A stretch of 64,000 bases of DNA from Bradyrhizobiaceae bacterium PARB1. Its GTDB lineage: Bacteria > Pseudomonadota > Alphaproteobacteria > Rhizobiales > Xanthobacteraceae. Below the pieces are notes generated by a model. The model was not told where the DNA came from. It saw only the letters and a program-made list of their open reading frames with translations, and ran no database searches. The position numbers and the translations under genes are program-made. Each line of letters opens with the position of its first letter. The first letter of the stretch is position 1. The DNA lies in the NCBI GenBank assembly GCA_002256345.1, contig NKIY01000002.1:558001-622000 (forward strand), given 5' to 3'. Positions 36,781 through 46,512 of this stretch are shown here, one piece after another.

Positions 36781-38328
36781 ATGACGGGATTTTTCGCGAC
36801 CGCAGATACGGAAACGCCAGTGAAGCCTTCGCTACTGCGTCCTCTGGCAATTGCCCTGTGCGCGACCGCCGCGGCAGACTGGCTGTTCTATGGTCATGTG
36901 ATCGGCATTTCCTTTGCGATCTTTGTGCTCATCCTGATTGCCTTTACCTTGATCGCCAACCCGCATCTGGCGACGATGCCGGCCAGATTGCGCGCGAGCG
37001 CGGTCGCTGCCGTGGCCATTGCGCCGGCGGTCACCAGCATAAACCCCGCATCCCTCGCATGCGGGGTCGTCGGAGCAACCATTGCGGTGCTCATGATCGT
37101 TGTGCCGCTGCAGACCAAATTGCAGGACCGCCTCTGGGCCGCACGCGGTCTGCTGATCGAGGGGCCGTTTCGTTTGCTGCCCGACCTCACCCGCTCCAGC
37201 CGCGGGACGCTGACGACCAATATGGTCGTCGCCTGGGTCGTACCAGTGGTCTTGGGGACCGTGTTCCTGGCGCTCTTCGCATCGGCTAACCCGATGATCG
37301 AACATTGGTTAAAAGCGATCGATCTCAGTGGCGGCACCACACAGCTCAGCCTGCAGCGCATGTTGTTTTGGTTTGTGGCACTCTCGCTTGTCTGGCCGTT
37401 CGTGTGCGTGAAGCTAAGCACTCAGCGCAAAACGGCGGAACCGCAGCAAGAAGAAGCGTCCGCAACCGATGACGCTATCGATGCCGCCTTATTGCAACCG
37501 AGCCAGCTGTTCGGCGCGACTGCCGTTTTCCGCTCCCTCGTTCTTTTTAATCTTCTGTTCGCCGTGCAGACCGCTCTCGACCTGCTCTATCTCTGGGCCA
37601 GCGTCACTTTGCCGGATGGCATGACCTATGCCGCATACGCCCATCGCGGCGCCTATCCTCTCATCGTCACGGCCCTGCTTGCCGCCGGCTTCATTCTCCA
37701 CGCCAGCAATGTCGAGCAGACGCCCCAACGCAAACGATGGGGCAATCTGCTGATCATCATCTGGACCGCGCAGAACCTCATGCTGGTGCTGTCGTCGATC
37801 CTGCGTCTCGATCGCTATGTGGAGGCCTATTCGCTGACCTATTGGCGCGTCGCCGCCTTCATCTGGATGGGCCTGGTGGCGCTCGGCCTCGTCTTCATCC
37901 TGCTGCGGCTAGTGCTGCGTCACTCCGATCAATGGCTGATCCGCGTCAATCTGATCGCACTGGCGGCTGTGCTCTATCTCTGCACTTTTATGAATTTTGC
38001 CGCCATCGTCGCCGACTACAATGTCTCGGACTGTCACGAGATGGGCGGCAAAGGTCCGTCCCTGGATACGGACTATCTGGTCAGCCTCGGCTCTGAGGCG
38101 ATCCCTGCTTTGGATCGCTTCATCGCCATCGGACCGGATTATCGGACACCATTGAAGATGAAGCGTGAGAACCTTGCTTATGAGCAACGCTGGGCGTTAA
38201 ATTCCTGGCAGGCATGGACCATTCGCAGCTGGCGTCTGCAGCGCTATCTGGCCCGAAGCACGAATGTCACCAAGCCCGTCCTGCAGAAGAACAATCGTCT
38301 CGACTCCCCGACCACGAGCATTCCATGA
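36781..38328 (+). CDS. DUF4173-type multi-pass membrane protein
   Basis: 515 residues from the ATG at 36781, with AGAAGG ten bases upstream; earlier in-frame ATGs at 36739 and 36673 are possible. About twelve membrane helices are spread along the chain (for example ISFAIFVLILIAFTLIANP, MVVAWVVPVVLGTVFLALFA, LIVTALLAAGFILHA, VAAFIWMGLVALGLVFILL). The SxxRLDRYVEAYSLTYWRVAAFIWM segment and the late NLAYEQRWALNSWQAWTIRSWR are typical of DUF4173. Its stop overlaps the start of the response regulator (ATGA), so it is coupled to the two-component system and may be its target or a signal sensor. Confidence 0.82.
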   Translation: MTGFFATADTETPVKPSLLRPLAIALCATAAADWLFYGHVIGISFAIFVLILIAFTLIANPHLATMPARLRASAVAAVAIAPAVTSINPASLACGVVGATIAVLMIVVPLQTKLQDRLWAARGLLIEGPFRLLPDLTRSSRGTLTTNMVVAWVVPVVLGTVFLALFASANPMIEHWLKAIDLSGGTTQLSLQRMLFWFVALSLVWPFVCVKLSTQRKTAEPQQEEASATDDAIDAALLQPSQLFGATAVFRSLVLFNLLFAVQTALDLLYLWASVTLPDGMTYAAYAHRGAYPLIVTALLAAGFILHASNVEQTPQRKRWGNLLIIIWTAQNLMLVLSSILRLDRYVEAYSLTYWRVAAFIWMGLVALGLVFILLRLVLRHSDQWLIRVNLIALAAVLYLCTFMNFAAIVADYNVSDCHEMGGKGPSLDTDYLVSLGSEAIPALDRFIAIGPDYRTPLKMKRENLAYEQRWALNSWQAWTIRSWRLQRYLARSTNVTKPVLQKNNRLDSPTTSIP

Positions 38329-39029
38329 CGCATAATATCCTTGTGGTCGATGACGATCCGCACATTCGCGACGTCATCTGCGTGGCGCTCAGGAAAGCCG
38401 GTTTCGCTCCCGTGACGGCCAAAGATGGTGCCGAGGCACTCACCCGCTTCACGACTGAGAGACCATCGCTAATCATCCTCGATATCGGCATGCCGGAGAT
38501 CGACGGGCTCGAAGTCTGCCGTCGGATCCGCAAGAGTTCAGACGTGCCGATCCTGTTCCTCTCGGCCCGCGATGAAGAAATCGATCGCATCCTCGGCCTC
38601 GAGATCGGCGGCGACGACTATGTGACAAAACCGTTCAGCCCGCGCGAACTCGTCGCACGGGTGAATGTCCGGCTGCGTCGTTCGATCAGCCAGACGACCG
38701 CCGATAGCGACAGCGGACGCCCGTTGTCCCACGGTGATCTCATCATCGATCCGCCCGCGCATACCGCGCGCCTGCGCGATGCGTCGCTGACGCTGACGGC
38801 AATCGAATTCGACATCCTCAAGACCATGGTGGCGCGGCCGACGCTGGTGTTCACCCGTGATCAGATCATGGCCGCTGCCTATCGCGCCAACATGCAAGTC
38901 TCCGATCGGACCATCGACAGCCACATTCGCAACATCCGCGCCAAGTTCGCCGCAAGCGGTTGTGACAATGCGGTGGAAACGGTCCACGGTGTCGGCTTCA
39001 GGCTCGGCCGCTGCGAGCTGCAGGAATGA
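38325..39029 (+). CDS. OmpR-family response regulator
   Basis: 234 residues. The receiver domain (1-120) has the acidic pair in VVDDDPH (Asp9-Asp11), the phosphorylation site Asp53 in ILDIGMPEIDG, and VTKPFS with the conserved Lys. The C-terminal winged-helix domain (about 140-232) has the OmpR pattern LTLTAIEFDILKTMVARP and TIDSHIRNIRAKF. It overlaps both neighbours by four bases (ATGA), so the DUF4173 protein, regulator and kinase are made together. The organisation recalls creBC, where CreD is an inner-membrane target; this is an analogy, not an assignment. Confidence 0.93.
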   Translation: MTHNILVVDDDPHIRDVICVALRKAGFAPVTAKDGAEALTRFTTERPSLIILDIGMPEIDGLEVCRRIRKSSDVPILFLSARDEEIDRILGLEIGGDDYVTKPFSPRELVARVNVRLRRSISQTTADSDSGRPLSHGDLIIDPPAHTARLRDASLTLTAIEFDILKTMVARPTLVFTRDQIMAAAYRANMQVSDRTIDSHIRNIRAKFAASGCDNAVETVHGVGFRLGRCELQE

Positions 39030-40630
39030 CGTCGCGACATTCTCGCCAGAAATGGCGACCGTCCCTCAGCTTCATCATCTTCGCATCCCTGGTGCTGGTG
39101 ATGACGCTGCCGCTCGCCGGCCTCTTCATTTTCCGCCTCTACGACAACCAACTGATCCGCCAGACCGAGTCCGAGCTGATCGCCCAGGGTGCAGTACTGT
39201 CGGCCATCTTCGCCGAGAAAGTCGAGCAGAAAATCCCGGATGGCATCAAGCTCGGTGCCGTTGTCTCCGACAAGGATCTCCCACCTCCCGATGACGACTT
39301 CGTGCCGATCAAGCCGAAGCTCGATCTTGCCGGCGAGGATCTGCAGGTCATGAGGCCGGATGCGCAAAAGCCGGCAACGCCGACCGATCCAACTTATCGG
39401 GATATCGGATCGCAATTACAGCCACTGCTCCGCAGTACCCAGCGCATCACGCTGGCTGGCCTTCGCGTCCTCGATTTCAACGGAACGGTGATCGCCGGAC
39501 GCGACGAAATCGGCCTGTCGCTCGCTCATCTGCCGGAAGTCGCAACAGCGCTGCGCGGACGTTACGGCGGTGCTCTGCGCATCCGCATTCCCGACAAGCC
39601 GCCGCCACCGATCTATTCGATCAATCGCGGCACAGGCCTGCGCGTCTTCGTCGCCATTCCTGTGGTCGTGCAAAAGCAGGTTGCCGGCGCGATCTATCTG
39701 TCGCGCACGCCCAGCAACATGATGGAGCACCTGTATAACGAGCGCGGCAAGTTCATTCTTGCCGGACTCGCCGTGCTTTTCGTGACGTTACTGATCGGGC
39801 TCGTTTTCGCCCGCACCATCGTGCGCCCCATGCACGACTTGATCGGCCGCATTGCCGACATCCGCCGCGGCGATCCCGAAGCATTTCGGCCGCTGGCACA
39901 TTACGGCACCCGGGACTTCGCTCTGCTGTCGCGCAACTTCCTCGGTCTTGCCGAGCAACTGGCCGTGCGGACCGATCATATGTCGACCTTCACTGCACAT
40001 CTGACCCATGAACTGAAGTCGCCCCTCACCTCCATCAAGGGCGCTGCCGAACTGTTGCAGGATTCCATCCAGTCCGATACGGCATCGCTCACCGTCGTCG
40101 AGCAGCAGAGGTTTCTGGCCAATATGATCGCCGACACCGACCGGCTCGCTGTCATCATGCATCGTCTGCGCGATCTCGCCCGCGCGGAATCAGCGCCGGA
40201 AATCGCATCCTGCTCGCTTGCCGCAGTTATCGGCGATCTGCAGCGGCGTTTTCCTCAGCTGCATTGCCGGGCTGAGGGCGATATCGAGGCCCCTATCGCC
40301 ATGTCCGCGGACAATGTGCTGATCGTGCTCGCGCATCTTGCCGACAACACCGCGCATCATGGGGCAAGGCGCTTCGCTGTCACGGCCGTTTCCACGCCAA
40401 ACGATCTGCGCCTTCTCGTCAGCAATGATGGTGACAGCATCTCCGAACAGAACCGCAGCCGGATCTTCGATGCCTTCTTCACCACGCGCCGCGAGCAAGG
40501 CGGCACCGGCATGGGGCTTGCGATCGTCCAGTCTATGTTGCGCGCCCATGGCGCGTCCATCCGCCTTGCCAGTTCTGAGCTCGGGGTAACATTCGAAATC
40601 AGTTTCGCGTCGGATGGCATGTCGATCTGA
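39026..40630 (+). CDS. Membrane-bound sensor histidine kinase
   Basis: 534 residues. Two membrane helices (about 15-36 and 243-262) enclose a periplasmic sensor domain of about 205 residues with a Pro/Asp-rich insertion (LPPPDDDFVPIKPK). HAMP-like segment about 263-315, the phosphorylated His is His328 in HLTHELKSPLTSIKGAAELL, and the ATP-binding domain has a G-box GTGMGLAIVQSM (about 492-503). The N-box reads DNTAHHG, a slightly odd form. It partners with the response regulator upstream. The signal is unknown. Only 46 bases separate its stop from the convergent autotransporter gene. Confidence 0.92.
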   Translation: MTSRHSRQKWRPSLSFIIFASLVLVMTLPLAGLFIFRLYDNQLIRQTESELIAQGAVLSAIFAEKVEQKIPDGIKLGAVVSDKDLPPPDDDFVPIKPKLDLAGEDLQVMRPDAQKPATPTDPTYRDIGSQLQPLLRSTQRITLAGLRVLDFNGTVIAGRDEIGLSLAHLPEVATALRGRYGGALRIRIPDKPPPPIYSINRGTGLRVFVAIPVVVQKQVAGAIYLSRTPSNMMEHLYNERGKFILAGLAVLFVTLLIGLVFARTIVRPMHDLIGRIADIRRGDPEAFRPLAHYGTRDFALLSRNFLGLAEQLAVRTDHMSTFTAHLTHELKSPLTSIKGAAELLQDSIQSDTASLTVVEQQRFLANMIADTDRLAVIMHRLRDLARAESAPEIASCSLAAVIGDLQRRFPQLHCRAEGDIEAPIAMSADNVLIVLAHLADNTAHHGARRFAVTAVSTPNDLRLLVSNDGDSISEQNRSRIFDAFFTTRREQGGTGMGLAIVQSMLRAHGASIRLASSELGVTFEISFASDGMSI

Positions 40631-40676
40631 TGCCTGACGTGGCGAATTGATCGACATCGCAATTGTCGCGTTGGAG

Positions 40677-43600
40677 CTACCAGCTAAAACGCGCTCCCGC
40701 AGCGACCTGATGGCTGACCGCATTGCTGCGGAATTCACCGTTATACGAGCCATACAAACGGACATTCTCGCTGCGCCAGCCCGACAGTTTGAGGCCCACG
40801 AGCCCGGCGTCGCGGCCGGGCTGCGCCGCCGCGACCGTGAACGGCGTATCCAGCAGCGCAGCTTGGGTCACCAGCGTAGTGTCGCGCAGGTCGTGGCCCC
40901 AGCCGAGGCGCACCTCAGGCATCAGGGTGGTGCCGTCGAGCGTGCGCAGCTGCGCGCTCATCGAAACGCCAAGCGTCGTGGTCAGTTTGTCGTAGAACTG
41001 CGCGCCATAAGCGAGGCCGAAAGGCTGCTGGTTCTCGGCATAGGCGCCGCGGCGAAACCCCTGCCAGCCAAGGCCGGCAAAAGGCTGCAACACGGCCTGC
41101 TGCCACACTGGAATGAGATAGCCGGCCTCCAGATTCACCGCCGTGCCGAATCCATTGACCCCGCCGCTGATGGCGCCGGGCGACAGGATGGTCTGGCGCG
41201 TGGTCGAGATCTGGCTCGGGCCGGCGGCGACGCGCAAATCCAGCTTGGCCGCACCGGGCGTCCAGGTGGCATAGGCTGCGCCGGCATAGGTGTCCGATGT
41301 GCCGGTCGCGGCATCGCTCGATGCCGTCGTACGCGCGAAGCCGAAGGCGCCGCCGGCGAGCAGGCTGGCCGAGACGATGCGATCGGCGCCCATCACAAAA
41401 CCGGTGCTGGTGGTGCGCGAGCCGGCAAGATCGCCGCTGGCATTTACCGTACTCAGGCGGCCAAAGCCCTGCCCCCACACGGTCCAGCCCTGCTCGGGCT
41501 TGGGCTGATCGAGACTGGCGAAGGCATTGGTGGTCGTCGCATTCATGATGCGACCGTCATAAGCCATGGCAAAAGCCTGTGCGATGCCGACCATGCCGGC
41601 CGAGCCATTCAGCACATAGGCATTCTGGCGATCGGCGATCGGGCCTAGAAAGCCTTGGAAGGTCTGTGCCATCGCGCCCATCACCGCGGGCTGACCAGCC
41701 CCTGTAAGGTCGTAGATGCCGCGCTCGTAGCGCGCGCCATCGGGCTGCGCGTAGAGTGCGTCGTAGAGCGCCTTGTCGTTCGCCGACGGCATCTCGCCCG
41801 GCGCTGCGCGATGGGCATCGAGGATGCCGGCAACCTGCCGCGAACTGTTGCCGAGTCCCGCATCCGTCGCAAAACTGGCAAAGCTCTCGGGCGTCACCGC
41901 GAGCCAGATCGCGGCATGGCCGTAAATCGTGTCGAGGCGCGTATGCGGGGTCATGCCCTCCGCCGGCTGCAACAGCGAGGTGAAGGCGCCTGCGGTCTCC
42001 GCGCCGTTGTACGCTTGCACGATCGCGAAATTGGTGCCGAGCGACGGCGTATAGTTGCTGACGGTGCCGATACTGCCGCGTAGCACCGGGACCAGCGTGC
42101 CACTGGCCCAGAACACGTTGCCGGCGCCATTGACGATGATCTTGTCATAAGTGCCCGGACCGCCTGGCAGGATCTCGGTGCCGTCGATATCGATCCGCGT
42201 GGTCGCAGTCGAACCGAGCGTGACATTGCCATTGAAAGTCAGCGTGCCGACAGAATTGCCGATCGGAACGGTACCGGCAGGAATGGTGCCGTAGTTCACC
42301 AGATCCTCGGCATTCGCCATCTTGCCTGGCGACAGCGTGCCAGTGATGATGCTGTTGCCGATCACCGTGCCGAAGCCGGCCAGCGTGCCGGTGGAGTTGA
42401 TGTTCAGATTGTTGGCATGAAGGCTCAAGGTGCCGTCCACCGCGAGCGTGCCGGCATCGACATCTACATCGCCCAGAGCCGTGGTGCGGCCGGAGATCGT
42501 CAGGATGCCCGCGCCGGTCTTACTCAGGGAACCGTCCGTCGTCAGCGGCATGCTCCAATAGCTGGTCCGTCCTGCGGCAACATCGACGCTGGCGCCGGCG
42601 ACCCAAGACGTCGGCCCGGCGATGGCGCGGTCGATACGGATCAGGCCGTGGCCGTACACCCGGTCGATACCGGCTGCTCCGATGTCTTCGGTGGTCGAGA
42701 ACAAAAGATGCGACAGATCCTGAGCATTGTAGTCCGGAAACGCCTGGACCAGGATCGCGAGCGCGCCGGAGACCGCCGGCGCGGCCATGGAGGTGCCTTG
42801 CAAGAACCTGTAGGTGTTGCCATCATAGGACGAATAGACGGGCGGCCTGTTTGTGTCCGGCTCCGAGTAGTTTCCGCCCGGTGCGGCTACGCACCAGCTC
42901 GCCGTCACGCCGCAGAGATTCGAATAAGCAGCGGCCTCCTTGCGATCGCCCACCGACATCACGGCGATAATCTGGCCGCTCTGATGCTGGAGATCCGTGT
43001 AATTGTAATTCTCGCCTCCGTCGTTATAGACGCCGAGGTTCGCATGCTGCGGGCTAAGATAGGGCAGCAGCGCGAGGCCCGTTGGATTTTTCGCCGCGTC
43101 CGGCTGGCTTTCACGATCATTGGCGTTAGCGGCGACAATGATTTTGCCGGCCTGAAGGACCAGCCTCGCAGCGTTCCCTTCAAGGTCCGTACCGGGGAAG
43201 ATCGGCCACACTTGCATTCTCGGGAAGTCTTTGAAATTCGGACCGTAACTCGCATTATAGATCATCGAGCCGGACAGCGAGGCAAAATAGGTCAATGCCG
43301 ATGCGCTCGGCAGATCGACTCCCGGCGCGAAGCTGGAGAACTTGTCGGTCAGCATGCGGATCGGAACGATCTGGGCATCGTAGGCGATGCCGTGCATCAC
43401 CAGACCCGGATTGTCGAACGGCTGCGCCGCGATGATGCCGGCAACGTGCGTGCCGTGCACCTGCCCTGCCGGCAGTGGCGAAACGTCGTATGGATTATAG
43501 GCGGCGCCATTCACCACCACATAACTGCGCGCGAGATCGAGACGCAGTCGATTCACCAACGCCGCATTGGTGGTATCGAAGCCGGTATCCGCCACCGTGA

Positions 43601-43838
43601 CCAACACACCCGCGCCTGTAAGACCGCGCGCATAGGCGGCGCCCGCATGGATCAGGTCGCGATTCCAGGTCTGCAAGTACGGGTCAGGAAACTGCGCTGG
43701 TAGATTGGGCGAATTGTTCGTCGCCGTCGGCGCATCGGCCGCGTGAGCCGGCATCACGCCGATTGCCAACAACAGCGCGAGTGCCGTACCGCCCAGCAAT
43801 GTGCGCGCGCGATCGCCCCGGAAAAATTGCCCCAACAT
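40677..43838 (-). CDS. Subtilisin-like (S8) serine protease autotransporter
   Basis: 1053 residues. A signal peptide (1-33, ending PAHA) precedes an S8 peptidase domain with the full triad: Asp84 in TVADTGFD, His128 in VHGTHVAG, and Ser350 in GTSMAAPAVSG. A passenger with Gly/Thr/Asn-rich beta repeats follows (about 430-620: TTDGSLSKTGAGILTISG, DVDAGTLAVDGTLSLH). The last 260 or so residues form the autotransporter beta-barrel, ending GARFSW with an aromatic terminal residue. The protein should cross the outer membrane and stay surface-linked or be released; this architecture is known in the SphB1/Ssp type. Large exported protease next to a two-component system suggests regulation, though it lies on the opposite strand. 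Confidence 0.93.
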   Translation of the reverse strand: MLGQFFRGDRARTLLGGTALALLLAIGVMPAHAADAPTATNNSPNLPAQFPDPYLQTWNRDLIHAGAAYARGLTGAGVLVTVADTGFDTTNAALVNRLRLDLARSYVVVNGAAYNPYDVSPLPAGQVHGTHVAGIIAAQPFDNPGLVMHGIAYDAQIVPIRMLTDKFSSFAPGVDLPSASALTYFASLSGSMIYNASYGPNFKDFPRMQVWPIFPGTDLEGNAARLVLQAGKIIVAANANDRESQPDAAKNPTGLALLPYLSPQHANLGVYNDGGENYNYTDLQHQSGQIIAVMSVGDRKEAAAYSNLCGVTASWCVAAPGGNYSEPDTNRPPVYSSYDGNTYRFLQGTSMAAPAVSGALAILVQAFPDYNAQDLSHLLFSTTEDIGAAGIDRVYGHGLIRIDRAIAGPTSWVAGASVDVAAGRTSYWSMPLTTDGSLSKTGAGILTISGRTTALGDVDVDAGTLAVDGTLSLHANNLNINSTGTLAGFGTVIGNSIITGTLSPGKMANAEDLVNYGTIPAGTVPIGNSVGTLTFNGNVTLGSTATTRIDIDGTEILPGGPGTYDKIIVNGAGNVFWASGTLVPVLRGSIGTVSNYTPSLGTNFAIVQAYNGAETAGAFTSLLQPAEGMTPHTRLDTIYGHAAIWLAVTPESFASFATDAGLGNSSRQVAGILDAHRAAPGEMPSANDKALYDALYAQPDGARYERGIYDLTGAGQPAVMGAMAQTFQGFLGPIADRQNAYVLNGSAGMVGIAQAFAMAYDGRIMNATTTNAFASLDQPKPEQGWTVWGQGFGRLSTVNASGDLAGSRTTSTGFVMGADRIVSASLLAGGAFGFARTTASSDAATGTSDTYAGAAYATWTPGAAKLDLRVAAGPSQISTTRQTILSPGAISGGVNGFGTAVNLEAGYLIPVWQQAVLQPFAGLGWQGFRRGAYAENQQPFGLAYGAQFYDKLTTTLGVSMSAQLRTLDGTTLMPEVRLGWGHDLRDTTLVTQAALLDTPFTVAAAQPGRDAGLVGLKLSGWRSENVRLYGSYNGEFRSNAVSHQVAAGARFSW

Positions 43839-43993
43839 TTGTGGCCCTGCCCCGAATCTCTACCGAAATACCCCAAAACTCTTGATCATGTTTCCATGAC
43901 GGGGTCGATGAGGAACCGGTAGTGCACAGGACAAAATCCACGGCCGGGTTGCGAGCGCTCCGCACGTACGAATACGACGCGTCTCCGAAACGA

Positions 43994-44017
43994 AAACGGC
44001 GCCCGAAGGCGCCGCTT
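43994..44017 (-). terminator. Hairpin terminator downstream of nlpD
   Basis: On the minus strand: GCGGCGCC-TTCG-GGCGCCGTTTTC, a strong stem with a UUCG-type tetraloop and a short T-run, about 25 bases past the nlpD stop. Confidence 0.85.
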
Positions 44018-44040
44018 TGATCGGATCTATGTCGATCGTC

Positions 44041-45462
44041 TTATGCACCGTTCAGGAACTGCAGCGGATCCACCGGCGACGAGCCTTTGCGGATCTCGAA
44101 GTGCAGCTGCGGCGAGGACACTTCGCCGGATTGTCCCGACTTCATGATGACCTGACCGCGCTTGATCGTTTCTCCGCGCTTCACCATCAGTTCGCTCGCA
44201 TGGGCGTAAGCAGTGACGTAACCGTTCGAGTGGCGCACCAGCACAAGATTGCCGTAGCCCTTGAGTTCGTTGCCGGCGTAAGCGACGACGCCATCTTCGG
44301 CGGCCTTGACCGGCGTGCCTTCCGGCACAGCGATGTTGATGCCATCATTCGACTTGCCGTTGGTCTTGGCGCCGTAGCCGGTCGCAACGCGGCCGCGCAC
44401 CGGCCAACGGAACGTCGGCAGCGCACCGGTCGCTTCGGCGGCCTTCGCAGGCGCTTCGGGCGCCGCTTCTTCAGGCGTCGCAGTTGCGCTGGCAAGACGT
44501 GCCTTCTGCTGCGGCTCGACGGCGGCGGTGCGGGCGGGCGCAGTTGCCACGGGAGCAACCGGAGCCGCGGCGATCGTTGAAGGAGCGCCGAGCGGCGCAG
44601 GCGCCGAAGCCAGCGCGGCCGGAGCAGCAACGGCGGCACTGCGCGCAGCAGGCACCGTGATTTTGCTGCCGAGCTTGAGCTGAGCGGTCGGCGACAAACC
44701 GTTGGCGCGCGCGAGTTCGGCCACCGGAACATTGTTCCGGCGCGAGATGCTCATCAGCGTGTCACCGCGATTGACATAGTGCGTGGTTGCGGCGGCAGTC
44801 GGCCTTGCCGGTGCGGCGGCGACGGCCGGCGCAGCGACGGCGCCCTGACGGGGAATGACCAACGACTGGCCGGGCGACAGCGCACGCGGGCCGCGATAGC
44901 CGTTGGCCTGCAGGATCGCAGCTTGCGACACGTTGTAGCGCTTCGACAGACCTTCCAGCGTGTCGCTGGTGCCGACGATGATCGTGGTGCCATTCGGCGT
45001 GGCCGGCGCAGGTGCGGCGGCAACCGAGCGTGGCGCTGTGCTGCCGGTGTGTTCGATCGGCGCACGCGCGGGCGGCGGTGTGTACATGCCATTGCCGCCA
45101 CCACTCATCGGCGCGGCGGATGCAACCGGACGCGGCGCGGACGGATAGGATTGCGGCGCCGAGATCGGCGGCGGCAGCGGTTGCGACGAATATTGCGGCT
45201 GCGGATTGTAGGCGGGGCGCTGATACTGCGGCAATTCGCGCGGTGCCTGGGCGACGGGGCGCTGCGGCACCGAGCCAGTGGCCTCGCCGCCCTGCCAGCC
45301 GAATTCACGCGAGCTGCTGCGGCTGATGTTATTGCTATCGAATGTTTGCGAGAGCCTGGTCGACATGTCGGCACTGCAGCCGGCAAATCCGATGGACATC
45401 AACGCCAGCACCGCAACCTGCGGAGAACGACGCGAGCAAAGCAACTCGACAACGCGGGACAT
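44041..45462 (-). CDS. nlpD: NlpD-like lipoprotein with two LysM domains and a degenerate LytM domain
   Basis: 473 residues. A lipobox (SIGFAGC, Cys29) makes it a lipoprotein. After a Pro/Gln/Ala-rich spacer, LysM repeats lie at about 155-200 and 226-271 (TLEGLSKRYNVSQAAILQANG; THYVNRGDTLMSISRRNN). The C-terminal M23/LytM fold (about 350-470: FRWPVRGRVATGYG, GNLVLVRHSNGYVTAYAHAS, LHFEIRKG) lacks two zinc ligands: the usual H-x-G-x-D reads N-D-G-I-N and the first His of H-x-H is Gln. So it is likely a non-hydrolytic LytM factor that activates amidases, as in E. coli NlpD. It follows pcm in the usual surE-pcm-nlpD order. Confidence 0.92.
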   Translation of the reverse strand: MSRVVELLCSRRSPQVAVLALMSIGFAGCSADMSTRLSQTFDSNNISRSSSREFGWQGGEATGSVPQRPVAQAPRELPQYQRPAYNPQPQYSSQPLPPPISAPQSYPSAPRPVASAAPMSGGGNGMYTPPPARAPIEHTGSTAPRSVAAAPAPATPNGTTIIVGTSDTLEGLSKRYNVSQAAILQANGYRGPRALSPGQSLVIPRQGAVAAPAVAAAPARPTAAATTHYVNRGDTLMSISRRNNVPVAELARANGLSPTAQLKLGSKITVPAARSAAVAAPAALASAPAPLGAPSTIAAAPVAPVATAPARTAAVEPQQKARLASATATPEEAAPEAPAKAAEATGALPTFRWPVRGRVATGYGAKTNGKSNDGINIAVPEGTPVKAAEDGVVAYAGNELKGYGNLVLVRHSNGYVTAYAHASELMVKRGETIKRGQVIMKSGQSGEVSSPQLHFEIRKGSSPVDPLQFLNGA

Positions 45463-45568
45463 TGGTTACTCACTCATACGCAACAAACGACTGAATTGAG
45501 TAAACACTGTCTCCGTTACCAAGCCTTTAACCCTGCCTCGAAGATGACAATGTCGATCACGCAGTTGT

Positions 45569-46219
45569 TCAAAGCTCGCGCGCGATGCCCGGCAGCGCCG
45601 GCACGAAACGCACCGCCACCAGCTCGCGCCGCTCGATCGTCTCGCCAATCTTGCGCAGGCGGACCAGCGTCTGCACGCCGTGATGCGGGCCAACCGGCGC
45701 GATCAGAACGCCGCCATCGTCCAGCCGGTCGATTAACGATTGTGGCACCGCTTCAACAGCCGCGGTGACGATGATCCGGTCGAAGGAGCCGAGATTGGGT
45801 GCGAGATTGAGGCCGTCGCCGAGCATCACCTCGACATTGTGCAATCCGAGACTCTCCAGCCGGGCGCGTGCAATTTCTGCCAGCGTCCGATACCGTTCCA
45901 CGCTCAATACATCGCGAACAAGCTTGGCAAGAATGGCCGCCTGATAGCCCGACCCGGTGCCGAGCTCGAGCACGCGATGGCGCAGCTCGAGCTGCAACTG
46001 CTCGGTCATATACGCCACCACGAAGGGCTGGCTGATGGTCTGGCCGCAGGAAATCGGCAATGCAGAGTCCCGCCAGGCGTAATCGAGATCGGCTGGATCG
46101 ACGAAACGGTCGCGGGGCACCTCTTCCATCGCGCGCAGCACGCGGACGTCGCTGATCCCGCGGCGGCGCAGGCTCAACTGGAATTGCATCTGCTCTGGCG
46201 GATGGCCGGTATCGATCAT
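45569..46219 (-). CDS. pcm: Protein-L-isoaspartate O-methyltransferase
   Basis: 216 residues from the ATG at 46219 ([10 protein letters not shown]); the frame is open further but not conserved. PCM repairs isoaspartyl residues in aged proteins using SAM. The signature residues are visible: [37 protein letters not shown] (the QTISQP motif), [19 protein letters not shown] (SAM-binding motif I) and [19 protein letters not shown]. In the usual cluster surE directly precedes pcm; here a response regulator gene on the plus strand separates them. Confidence 0.95.
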   Translation of the reverse strand: MIDTGHPPEQMQFQLSLRRRGISDVRVLRAMEEVPRDRFVDPADLDYAWRDSALPISCGQTISQPFVVAYMTEQLQLELRHRVLELGTGSGYQAAILAKLVRDVLSVERYRTLAEIARARLESLGLHNVEVMLGDGLNLAPNLGSFDRIIVTAAVEAVPQSLIDRLDDGGVLIAPVGPHHGVQTLVRLRKIGETIERRELVAVRFVPALPGIAREL

Positions 46220-46512
46220 GAAGTGTCCGCCCTCAACTTGCGATGGCGTCCAAATATCCCAAATAGGTTGACGCATCCTCGCTGGGAACAAGACCTGCGA
46301 CCGAGAAGATTATTGTTCCGGAAGCGGAACCCGGATCGCAATTGCCCGTTATGGGCGCCGGGGATGACCGAATTCGCATGGCCAATGTCGGCAACCGTAC
46401 ATTCCATGTCGGACGGTTGCGCTATTTGAGTCCCTCAAGTTCACGCTTGGCGTGATTGCGTTCAAAGACGGAATTTGCGACGTTCCATCAGGATCATGCA
46501 GGGAAAGCGGCC
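46220..46512. other. Divergent intergenic region between pcm and the response regulator
   Basis: 293 bases with no supported gene. It holds the promoters for pcm (leftward) and for the CheY-like gene (rightward). Nothing further recognised. Confidence 0.35.
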
